NCBI GenBank assembly: GCA_014800815.1
Contig: JAAVFI010000049.1
Span: forward strand, 1-64,000
DNA from: Bacteroidales bacterium
GTDB lineage: Bacteria > Bacteroidota > Bacteroidia > Bacteroidales > Muribaculaceae
Length of the DNA: 64,000 nt
Reading direction: 5' to 3'
Numbering within the stretch: the stretch's first letter is position 1; each line of letters begins with the position of its first letter. Shown here piece after piece: positions 52,334-60,976 of the stretch. The position numbers and the translations under genes are program-made. A model generated the notes under the pieces. It ran no database searches. It was not told the DNA's origin and saw nothing but the letters and a program-made list of their open reading frames with translations.

Positions 52334-54819
52334 AGAGCAAGTTTCTTGGAGAAGGAGGCCGAGCCGCAGTGCACGTTGGCAATGACGATGCCCGAGAGAG
52401 ATGTTTCAATAGTATTGACACCGCCTGAGAGGCTATAGGTGCCTGCAATGCGGCCGTCGAGAGTGAAGATAGTGAGTTCGCCGGCTTCGGCTGTAGTCAC
52501 GGTCACTGTTCCGGCAGAAGCGGTGATTGTGGGTGCGTAATAGGAATTTACGGTTTCGACGCCCGACTCTACGTAGTCGTCGGTAACTTCTGTCATCAGG
52601 AGGATGCGGTCGAATGCCGGAGTATTGGCGTTGTTGCGCGGCGAGATTTTTATGGTGTTGTTTCCTTTCTTGAGATTTACACGGATAGTGGTGAATCCAA
52701 GCGGATCGTGCGAAGACTGCCCGCCCTGGCGGTTGAATGTGTGGTAGGTTGCAGAAGCACCGTTTACCGAAATCGCCGCTGTGGACTGCTCGTTGTTGGT
52801 GTAGAAGAAAGTAAGGGTGTATTCACCGTCTTCTTCCACTTCGATGTCGTCGAAGAATACCGACTGCGAGGAGTTGTTCATCACGCCTGCCTGACGACCC
52901 TGCGAGCACCAGCTGTTGCCCTCGGCATTTACGCCCTGAGTATAGTTCTCGGCTTCGCGACGGATAGTGCGCGGATAGAGGAGGTCGCTGCGGGGCGAGA
53001 TGCACATTACGGCGCCGTCCTGTGCCTTGAGGCTGAGCGAAAGGCGGGTAGCGGATGTCACTTCGCGCTTTTCGAACGCGATGTCGGTGGCATGCACGCC
53101 CTGAGTGTAGATGTATGCGTAGTAGGTGCCGTCGCCTTCGAGGAAGCTGAGGTCTACGGTCTGAGTGCGCGCTTTATCGGAAACGCTTGCCACCCACCAG
53201 TCGTCGCCGGAGCGGCGGGCGATAGTCACATAGCTTTCGGGAGAGGCTGCAAGGCACTTGATATCGTCCCATGTGGTGGGCACCTGACGCAGCAGAGGAG
53301 TCGATTCACGGCCGAGAAGGTTGGATGCACAGTCGCAGATTGTGAGGTGAGCGCTCTCGTAGAGCACAGTGAGTGCAGTCTGATAAGCCCACGAAGTGTT
53401 TGCTATGGCACAGCCGTCGCGCTTACCGTATTTTACGGGAGTATAGTCCATAGGGCCGATTACATTGCGGGTCAGGGCAAGATTCACGCCGTGGCTCGCG
53501 GGGGTAAGGTGGCCCCAGTTCATATACATCTCGCCGCCGTAGTTTGCCTCGGTAGTCATAAGGTGAGGCCAGTAGCGCTCAAGGCCCGAGGGCTTGTTGC
53601 AACCGTGGAAGTTGACCATGAGGCGGCAGTCCGCGCACGCCTGTAGGAGCACCTGATATTTCTCCTGCACGGTCTGAGCGTCGCCGTTGAAGAAGTCGAT
53701 TTTCACACCGGCGATACCGGCGTCGGCCCAACCTTTGAGAATGCGGTAATCGTTGTCGTAGTCATTGTTGAAGCGGTTCTGGTGGCTCCAGAGCAGCACC
53801 TTCACATTCTTCGAGTCGGCGTAGGAAGTAACGTCGGTGAGGCTCACACGGCCGTCCCAGCCTTCGTCGAGGAGGAAGTAAGGCCAGCCCATCGACGAAG
53901 CGAGGTCGATATAGCTCTTGCAGCGGTCGAGTGTCACGTCGTTGCTGCCGTCTTCCGAACCCCAGTCCCATGAAGAGGCGCCGGGCTTTACCCATTCTTC
54001 CCAATCGGTCATCTCGGTATCGGGCACGAGATTCTGAATCATGGTAGACTCCACGATAGTGGGAAGTGTGCCCATCTGCAGGGTACGCCATGCCGAGGTG
54101 AAGTCTGATTTGATCTTGGAAGAACCTTCGGGCTGATAGATAATCTGGCCCTGTGTTTCGCCGGGGAAGATACGCGAGCCGGCCATCTGGTCGAAAAGTC
54201 CGGCCTCGGAGAGAAGGATATACTGAGCGCCCGACTGTATGAGCATCGGGCCGCAGTAGCCGCCTTCATTGGTGAGATTGTTCCATGTGTGGGTATTGTA
54301 GTAGGAGGAGTATCCTTCGCCGTAGTTCTGAACCCATGTACGGGTAAAGGATGCGATGTTGAACTCAGTGTGCTCCTGCGTGAGGCTCATGCCGGGAAGA
54401 TTTGGTATCTCGTAGCGGAATGCCACACCGTCGTCGAACACGCGGAAGCGTACGGTAAGATTGCGGGAAGAAGCTGTGCCCTTTCCGGTCACAGTAAGTT
54501 CGTTATAGTGATTGTGCGCCACAGATACCTTTCCGTGGGGCAGTGCATAATATTCGTCGTTGGAGGCTTCGGTCCATTCGGCACCGTTGGGGAATGTCCG
54601 GAGTTTCATTGCTCCGATAGTGAGGCCGAGGGCTGAAGACTTTACATATTCACGCGAGTTTTTCGCGATAGAGTATTGGAGAGAATTGTCGTCGGTGTAA
54701 GTTACTGTGAGGGTTATCGCACCGTCGGGCGACGAAGTCTGACGCGTCTCTTCTGCGTAGGCATTGGAGGCGCTACACAACGCACCGGTCGCCAAAAGTA
54801 TGTTGAGCAGTTTTTTCAT
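52330..54819 (-). CDS. GH97 protein (retaining alpha-galactosidase-type) with CBM35/6-like module and T9SS type-A-like CTD
   Basis: SusB-like N-domain; AGIAGVKIDFFNGD nucleophile region; VNFHGCNKPSGLERYWPHLMTTEA; ends in IFTLDGRIAGTYSLSGGVNTIETSLSG...KKLAL. Confidence 0.88.
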   Translation of the reverse strand: MKKLLNILLATGALCSASNAYAEETRQTSSPDGAITLTVTYTDDNSLQYSIAKNSREYVKSSALGLTIGAMKLRTFPNGAEWTEASNDEYYALPHGKVSVAHNHYNELTVTGKGTASSRNLTVRFRVFDDGVAFRYEIPNLPGMSLTQEHTEFNIASFTRTWVQNYGEGYSSYYNTHTWNNLTNEGGYCGPMLIQSGAQYILLSEAGLFDQMAGSRIFPGETQGQIIYQPEGSSKIKSDFTSAWRTLQMGTLPTIVESTMIQNLVPDTEMTDWEEWVKPGASSWDWGSEDGSNDVTLDRCKSYIDLASSMGWPYFLLDEGWDGRVSLTDVTSYADSKNVKVLLWSHQNRFNNDYDNDYRILKGWADAGIAGVKIDFFNGDAQTVQEKYQVLLQACADCRLMVNFHGCNKPSGLERYWPHLMTTEANYGGEMYMNWGHLTPASHGVNLALTRNVIGPMDYTPVKYGKRDGCAIANTSWAYQTALTVLYESAHLTICDCASNLLGRESTPLLRQVPTTWDDIKCLAASPESYVTIARRSGDDWWVASVSDKARTQTVDLSFLEGDGTYYAYIYTQGVHATDIAFEKREVTSATRLSLSLKAQDGAVMCISPRSDLLYPRTIRREAENYTQGVNAEGNSWCSQGRQAGVMNNSSQSVFFDDIEVEEDGEYTLTFFYTNNEQSTAAISVNGASATYHTFNRQGGQSSHDPLGFTTIRVNLKKGNNTIKISPRNNANTPAFDRILLMTEVTDDYVESGVETVNSYYAPTITASAGTVTVTTAEAGELTIFTLDGRIAGTYSLSGGVNTIETSLSGIVIANVHCGSASFSKKLAL

Positions 54820-54856
54820 TGTATGTGATAAGTGGTTAACGTTAAGAGGGAGAGAA

Positions 54857-54892
54857 ACGGAGGGACGAAGCCTCGGGGCCGCGCCCCTCCGT
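54857..54892. other. Intergenic hairpin between the 845-aa CBM gene and GH97
   Basis: ACGGAGGG/CCCTCCGT with competing GGGGC/GCCCC. Confidence 0.6.
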
Positions 54893-54922
54893 ATAGAAAT
54901 TTATAGCAATGTTGATGTTGAA

Positions 54923-57460
54923 TTAGCGGATAACGATCTTGCATACAGTGTTCTCTACCTTGAGGATGTAGAGGCCTGCAGCGAGAGTTACGGTTGCAGT
55001 TCCGTCGGCGAGCTTACCTGCGGCTACTTCTGCACCTGCGAGGGTGTAGACAGCGTAGGTGTTGCCGGCTTCAGCGGCGATAGTGAGTTCGCCGCCTGCG
55101 ATAGCGTAAGTGAAGGCGGGAGCAATAGCGTCGGCTACACCGGTGGGAATGTCGGGAGTAGCGTAGAGCTGGAATGCACCGAGGGCGGGATTGGAGATTT
55201 CGTCGCCGGTCATTTCGAGTTTAACAGCCTTTACAGCGGCAGCGCGAGCTTTGAAGCGTGCGGTTTCTTCGGCTTCGGCAGCGGGTGTGAATGTAGCCAC
55301 AATACCGCGTGAGCTCAGAGCTACGTCGCCTTCGAGAGCCTTGAATTCGCCTGCATCGGCAGAAGTGCTTACAGTCCATTCTTCCTTACCCTTGGTTGTA
55401 GAAGCCCATACAACCTTGTCGATGAATACGGGAGTGTCGAATACCTTGGTGATAGTTGCGGTGGGAGCAGTTGCGACAGCCTGGTTGTACTCGTTGTTAT
55501 CCCAGATTGCGGCGGCATTTTCGAAGTTTTCAACAGTCACTTCTTCGGCAGAAGCGAGATTGTTTTCGTTTTCTTCGATTTCGGGAGTTACTTCCTCGTC
55601 GGCGATAGTGTACCATGCGCCGATATTGATGGGTTCGAGTTCGAAGCAGTCAACGGGAGTAGCATATCCGGTAGTACCGTGAGTGATAGCGATGATATTG
55701 AGGCCTTCTTTAAGTTCGAGTACGGTAGAAGCTATACCGTTGCCCTGATCCCAGGCTGTTGCATTGTCGGGAGCATTAACGAGAACTTTAGCCTTACCGA
55801 GTACCTGTACATAGGTATCGCGGGCACCGTTCATTGCCACCTTGTGCCAGAGGCGCATCTGGTACATACCGGCCTCTTTTACATTTACGGTATAGTAAGC
55901 GGCAGCGGCTTCATTGTCGAAACCAACTACCTGACCGCCGTGGAATCCGGGCAGGGGTTCGTGTGCGCAGTTTTCAGCGAAGTAGTAAGCTTCAGCCTCG
56001 CTGAAGTAGCGTGCGCCTGCGAAGTCGCTTTCCTGGAGAGTCGAATTGGCATCTTCGAGGAACACGAATTTACCGATACCGGGCATGAAGTCGTTGTTGT
56101 GGCGGGCGAGAACAAAAGTGTTCACACCTTCGTTGAGCCATACCTTAACGCTGGTTTCGCCGGTGCAGGCAGCGAGAGTCTTATCCCATGTACCATTGTT
56201 GGCGCTGCGGAGAATGTTGGGTTTCTGGTCGTTGACCTGAGTGAAGAAAGCACGCTCACCCGCACAGGCGGTGTAAGCGGTAAGAGTGTAGACACCGGCC
56301 TTGGGAGCTTCGAAGGTGTACTTGGCACCGATAGTTGCGCGGTCGGCGGCAAATTCATCGTAGCCGTAACCGAACTTACCACCACCTTCGCCGAGTACTT
56401 CATTAGCTATTGAAAGGTTGAAGGGAACATATCCTTCGGTTTCGTGACCGTCAAACTCTACGGCGAGAAGTTCGATGCGGGCAATGGTCTCGAGCTTTTC
56501 GTTGGCGGTAAACCAGGGTGCGTCGATAGCCTCGATCTCGAAGCAGTCTACAATGGGAGCATAGCCATTATGACCCTTGAATGTGAGTTTGTTAGCACCG
56601 GCTTCAAGATAGAGGGGGAGATTTACAGTAGCGTTTGCGCTATCCCAATTTGATGAGTATCCGGGAACACCGTTGAGCTCGTAGGGAAGATAGCCGTCTA
56701 CCTCTACCTGCATATCGCGGTTCTGCATAGTGCAGTACCAGATACGCATGAGATAAGCGCCGGCCTTGTCTACGTTTACGGTATATGAGGCGGTGTTGCC
56801 GTTGTCAAGGCCTACGCCTGTACCGGCAGCGGCTGTAGTGTGGCTGAAGTTAGGACGATTTTCGAGACCGGCAGAGTGTTCGTCGCAGTCCTCGGCTTCA
56901 ACAAAAATAGCTTTGGTGGCTTCGAGAGCTTCTCCTTCGGCTTTTGTCAATTCAAACTTATAGATGTTGGGGAGATATGCGTTCTGAGAAGCGCCGTTCA
57001 AGAATATGCGGCAAGGTTCGATAGTAATGGTATTCTCACCGGCTTCGAGAGCCACACGCATGGTAGACTTGGCTGTAGCATTCTCCCAATTCCAATCACC
57101 TGAAGTCTCTGCATGTATGAGGGCTGCCTTGGCGTCGTTTACCTTTGCGTAGATGTAGCGGTCGAACTGCATGTTGGCGTAGAAGATGTCAAGGTCGTAA
57201 ACACCTGCAGCGTCAACTGTGAAAGTATAGGTTGCGTGGCGGCCGTTACCTTGGGCATAGTCAGAATAATATGCTTGCCAGTTTTCACCATTCTCCTGGC
57301 CGAGCATTTCAGAGGCTGTGTTCATACCCACGGTAGCTACAGTGGGCGCGGGGAGATTGTCGGCGGTAGCTTTTGTACCCGCCTGGAAAACGATGTCGGC
57401 GGCATTAGCTGCAGGAGCGAGAGCTGCTGCGCCGAGAAGAGTTAGTAAAATTTTGTTCAT
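54923..57460 (-). CDS. Multi-CBM (CBM6/35-like) secreted protein without catalytic domain, T9SS-like CTD
   Basis: Repeated 'AED...YTVNV..AG.Y.MR.W........V.V......A...L.EG.N......G..PVDCFE' modules; ends YTLAGAEVAAGKLADGTATVTLAAGLYILKVENTVCKIVIR. Confidence 0.75.
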   Translation of the reverse strand: MNKILLTLLGAAALAPAANAADIVFQAGTKATADNLPAPTVATVGMNTASEMLGQENGENWQAYYSDYAQGNGRHATYTFTVDAAGVYDLDIFYANMQFDRYIYAKVNDAKAALIHAETSGDWNWENATAKSTMRVALEAGENTITIEPCRIFLNGASQNAYLPNIYKFELTKAEGEALEATKAIFVEAEDCDEHSAGLENRPNFSHTTAAAGTGVGLDNGNTASYTVNVDKAGAYLMRIWYCTMQNRDMQVEVDGYLPYELNGVPGYSSNWDSANATVNLPLYLEAGANKLTFKGHNGYAPIVDCFEIEAIDAPWFTANEKLETIARIELLAVEFDGHETEGYVPFNLSIANEVLGEGGGKFGYGYDEFAADRATIGAKYTFEAPKAGVYTLTAYTACAGERAFFTQVNDQKPNILRSANNGTWDKTLAACTGETSVKVWLNEGVNTFVLARHNNDFMPGIGKFVFLEDANSTLQESDFAGARYFSEAEAYYFAENCAHEPLPGFHGGQVVGFDNEAAAAYYTVNVKEAGMYQMRLWHKVAMNGARDTYVQVLGKAKVLVNAPDNATAWDQGNGIASTVLELKEGLNIIAITHGTTGYATPVDCFELEPINIGAWYTIADEEVTPEIEENENNLASAEEVTVENFENAAAIWDNNEYNQAVATAPTATITKVFDTPVFIDKVVWASTTKGKEEWTVSTSADAGEFKALEGDVALSSRGIVATFTPAAEAEETARFKARAAAVKAVKLEMTGDEISNPALGAFQLYATPDIPTGVADAIAPAFTYAIAGGELTIAAEAGNTYAVYTLAGAEVAAGKLADGTATVTLAAGLYILKVENTVCKIVIR

Positions 57461-57479
57461 GATAATTTTAGGTTTGTGG

Positions 57480-57516
57480 ATAGTGAGGATGTTGACCTGA
57501 GCAACACCCTCACTAT
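57480..57516. other. Long intergenic hairpin between the two multi-CBM genes
   Basis: ATAGTGAGG-a-TGTTG / CAACA-c-CCTCACTAT, 14 bp with one mismatch, 7-nt loop. Confidence 0.85.
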
Positions 57517-57531
57517 ATTTTAAGCTATTGA

Positions 57532-59742
57532 TTAACGGATAGAAACTTTCTTCACGAGGTTGCCGACCTTAACTACATAGAAGCCGGGAGCGAGAGCTAC
57601 GGTATTGCCACCGTTTGCAGCGCGGCCCTGAGCTACTGTAGCACCTGCGATAGTGTAGATGCTGTAGTCGGTACCTGCCTCTGCAACGAATTCGATAGCG
57701 CCGGGGAGGATAGCGAGCGCGAGAGCGGGCTTAACGGCTGCAGATTCGATTACGCCTGCTGCTTCGCCGGAGATATCTTCAGTGAAGAGCTGGAGACCTG
57801 AGAGGTGGAGAGTCTTGCCGGCGGTCTCACGGAGTGTGAGGCGGATGAAGTCGGAAGTGAAGTCCATGTCGCAGGGGAGGATGAATGCACCGCCGATGGT
57901 GTGCCATACAAATTCGTTCTGAGCGTCGAGAGTTGTGTAGGGGTCTTCTTCGTCGGAGTTGTAGTCGTAAGCGGCGAGAGTCCAGTACTGGGGGTTACGG
58001 CCCGACCAACCGTCGCGGTAAGGAGCAGCAATGAGGTAAGACTTGAGCTGAACTTCTTCGTCGAGATAGAATTCAACGTTCACTTCGAGAGTTTCATTGT
58101 TGCAGACGGGAGTCCAGAAAGAGGTGTTGCTGCCGTCGAAGATATTGTGGGTGGTTTCGTCGTAGATCGTCACTTCGCCGGTGTCGGGGTCGGTACCTTC
58201 TGCGTAGTATCCTTCGATATCAGAGTTGAACTCTACACCGTCGGGGATGAGGATGCCTTCGGGGTTGTGAGTTGCAGCAGAGCTGTAGGGATAGCCCCAT
58301 ACTGCGAGGTCGCCGATAGATGCGGCTGCGCTACCCTTGATATTTACGCGTACATACTTCACGGGATCGGGAGTAACGAAAGGATCGGTGAGAGTTGCGC
58401 TGTAGAAGCGGCCTACGGTAGCGGTTGCACCGGGGGTAGGACCTTCGCGCCATGTCCGGCCGTCGTTGGATACTTCGAGTGTCCAGCCGTCGCGGTCGGC
58501 GTTCTCAGATGCCCACTGGTAGCCTGTGAGAAGGATTTCGAAGGGGAACTCGAGCACTACATCGGCGGTAGAAGAAGCTGCTGTAGCTACAGTCCACTCG
58601 TTGTGGTCCTGGATAGCGGCAACATTATCGAGAGTGTTCGACGACCACTTTGCGATAGACGAAAGGGCATGCTTGGGAGCACCGATTTCGTTTGCGGGCT
58701 TCACAAAGTCAGGATAGTTTACGAGGTCGAGGGTGAAGAGGTCCATAGGAGCGGTGTCACCGTTGCTCGAAGCGTTTGCACCCACCTTGGTGTAGTTGGA
58801 GATCTGGATAGTGTTGGCACCCTTTTCGAGATATACGAGGACGTTGCGGTGAGTGTTGGCGGCAAACCATTCACCTGCAGCCCACTGGTTGAACTGTACG
58901 AGGTAGGGCTCGCCTTCGTTTACTTTCACCTTGGCCCAGCGGTTGCCGAAGAGACAGTACCAGATAGTCATGTCGTACACACCGGCCTGGTCGACATTTA
59001 CATTGTAGATAAGTGTACCGCCGCTTGCGCCTACACAGCCGGCCTGACCGCCGCTAAAGTTTTCGCGATCGTCGATAGTGGTATTGCCGGAGCGACCGTC
59101 GGGAGTCTCCATTTCACGGATATAAGTTGTGTAGGGTTCCCAGTCGGCGGGTTTTGCTATCTCTGTAGCAGAACGTACGAGTTCGAAGCGGTCGAGGTTG
59201 GGGATATAAGGTACGTCGCGGCCTTCAGCTTTTGAGGGTCCGAACATATATTCAACCTTGAGTTCGTTTTCACCGGCCTCGAGGTAGAGCTGAATGGTCT
59301 TGCTTACGATACCGGGCTCGATGGTTGTGGTTTCGTCTTCGTTGAGAACTTCGCGGGGAGTACCGTCCCAACCGGCAGAGAGTTCGTCGCAGTAGATTAC
59401 GTTGCCAATCTGGTTGTTGGCCGTAACCTTGAGCCAGCGGTCGAACATAGAAGCGTAGAATACGGTGAAATCGTAAGTACCGGCTTCGGGAACTTCTACG
59501 ATATACTGGGCGTAGCAGCCGGCTTCGCCGCCTACCATTTCGAGGTAGCTGCCCACAGCACCCTGGGTACCACCGATCATAGCTCCGGAGGCCTCGGTGC
59601 CTTCACCTACGGGAGCATCGTCCATATTGACAGCATAGGTATAGTCCTCTGCTTCGAGCACAATAGGCTCTGCAGCGAAAGCTGCCATTGTACCGCTCAT
59701 AAGAACGGCTGCCATAAAAGCTGATTTGTGTAAATTTTTCAC
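57532..59742 (-). CDS. CBM6/35-like and F5/8-type-C-like secreted protein without catalytic domain, T9SS-like CTD
   Basis: LEAEDYTYAVNMDDAPVGEGTEASGAM..., MYNVNVDQAGVYDMTIWYCLFGNRWAKVKV..., ends YTIAGATVAQGRAANGGNTVALAPGFYVVKVGNLVKKVSIR. Confidence 0.75.
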   Translation of the reverse strand: MKNLHKSAFMAAVLMSGTMAAFAAEPIVLEAEDYTYAVNMDDAPVGEGTEASGAMIGGTQGAVGSYLEMVGGEAGCYAQYIVEVPEAGTYDFTVFYASMFDRWLKVTANNQIGNVIYCDELSAGWDGTPREVLNEDETTTIEPGIVSKTIQLYLEAGENELKVEYMFGPSKAEGRDVPYIPNLDRFELVRSATEIAKPADWEPYTTYIREMETPDGRSGNTTIDDRENFSGGQAGCVGASGGTLIYNVNVDQAGVYDMTIWYCLFGNRWAKVKVNEGEPYLVQFNQWAAGEWFAANTHRNVLVYLEKGANTIQISNYTKVGANASSNGDTAPMDLFTLDLVNYPDFVKPANEIGAPKHALSSIAKWSSNTLDNVAAIQDHNEWTVATAASSTADVVLEFPFEILLTGYQWASENADRDGWTLEVSNDGRTWREGPTPGATATVGRFYSATLTDPFVTPDPVKYVRVNIKGSAAASIGDLAVWGYPYSSAATHNPEGILIPDGVEFNSDIEGYYAEGTDPDTGEVTIYDETTHNIFDGSNTSFWTPVCNNETLEVNVEFYLDEEVQLKSYLIAAPYRDGWSGRNPQYWTLAAYDYNSDEEDPYTTLDAQNEFVWHTIGGAFILPCDMDFTSDFIRLTLRETAGKTLHLSGLQLFTEDISGEAAGVIESAAVKPALALAILPGAIEFVAEAGTDYSIYTIAGATVAQGRAANGGNTVALAPGFYVVKVGNLVKKVSIR

Positions 59743-59815
59743 AGTCTGTCAGGTTTTTATTTGTTAATGATTGATTCTGTTTAAAAAAAGAGGAGAGAGG
59801 AGATGAGAAGTTTTA

Positions 59816-60952
59816 TCAGAGTACCTCGACGGTATGTTTGTAGTTGTCGAGCTCGCCTTCGTTGTTCAGGTCGACAGTGATGAGGAGGTCGTGGTCGATC
59901 TGGAAGTTGTTTGCATTACCGAAACGGAAGCAGAACGAAGTGCCGGCATCGGCGCAGCGGTAGAGGTCGAAGTAGTCGGCAGGAGTATTGGCTGTCTGCG
60001 ACTGAGCGTTGGAGCGGAGATATCCGAAGTAGATATCGCGGGTGTCGCCTTCGGTATTGGTCTCGTTGACGATAAACTTGTAGGTGTAGGTATTTCCCAC
60101 GCGGGTGAAGTGGTATGTACCCTGCCATGTGGCATCATTACCTGCGAGGAGGGGAAGCTCTACGGGGTTCTGAGCGTCGCCCAGATAGAGGAGCGATACG
60201 CTGTTGACCGTAGCGAGGGTACCCTCGGAGGTGTTGAAGTCGGCCAGGATGTGGGTTACTGTGCCGCCCTTGGGAGCGTGGATTGTTCCGCCGGGGATGA
60301 GTTTGTCGCCGCTTACAGAGAAGTTGCGGGTCTTGCCGCCGGCCATGCGCTCGGTGATTTTGTATTCACCTTCCGAGAGGGTGGTGAAAATCTCGAAGCG
60401 ACCGAAATCAACGAGCTTCATGGTGATGAACTCACCGGAAGGAGTCTCGAGGAAGAGGTGCTCGGGGTTGTAAGCGAAGCCGTCGGGACGGTTAATGGTG
60501 AGTTTGTGCACCTCATCGCTCTGCATGTCGGTTACGCCCGTATTTGCCTTCACGGTCCAGTACACTGTGCCTTCGGCATCTTGAGGGATACCGCCGAGCT
60601 CGGCTATGATATTGAGTTCGCTCGGTGAGATCTCAACATTTGTTTCGGTACCGAAGTTGAGAGACTCAAGTTCGTAGTACACGTCGCTCATATCCGCCTT
60701 GGTAGCGAAGATCACCTTGTAGAATACGAGAGTGTGGTCGTTGGTGCGCGACGGTGTCCACTCTATCACGAGGTCTTCGGCATCTGCATCGGCAGCATCG
60801 TAGGTGACATCACCTGTGGTGATCTCAAACTCGGTGAGTTCGGTATCGTGAGTATTGGTCCAGTCGTAGCTTGTGCAGGAAGAGAGCCAACCTGTGGCAG
60901 CTACTGCCAGTGCCATTGCCAATGATTTATTTATAGTTTTCATTATTTTCAT
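59816..60952 (-). CDS. SusE-like outer-membrane surface lipoprotein
   Basis: Lipobox WLSSC; SusE-type Ig-like N-domain 'LVIEWTPSRTNDHTLVFYKVIFATKADMSDVYYELESLN...EGTVYWTVKAN'; between susD-like gene and surface proteins. Confidence 0.82.
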   Translation of the reverse strand: MKIMKTINKSLAMALAVAATGWLSSCTSYDWTNTHDTELTEFEITTGDVTYDAADADAEDLVIEWTPSRTNDHTLVFYKVIFATKADMSDVYYELESLNFGTETNVEISPSELNIIAELGGIPQDAEGTVYWTVKANTGVTDMQSDEVHKLTINRPDGFAYNPEHLFLETPSGEFITMKLVDFGRFEIFTTLSEGEYKITERMAGGKTRNFSVSGDKLIPGGTIHAPKGGTVTHILADFNTSEGTLATVNSVSLLYLGDAQNPVELPLLAGNDATWQGTYHFTRVGNTYTYKFIVNETNTEGDTRDIYFGYLRSNAQSQTANTPADYFDLYRCADAGTSFCFRFGNANNFQIDHDLLITVDLNNEGELDNYKHTVEVL

Positions 60953-60976
60953 GAATAGTTTAGCGGTTGATGCTCA

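Noticed and set aside
57805-59235. 476-aa plus-strand ORF opposite the 736-aa CBM protein
   Set aside because: Antisense shadow ORF; the opposite frame has signal peptide, modules and CTD.
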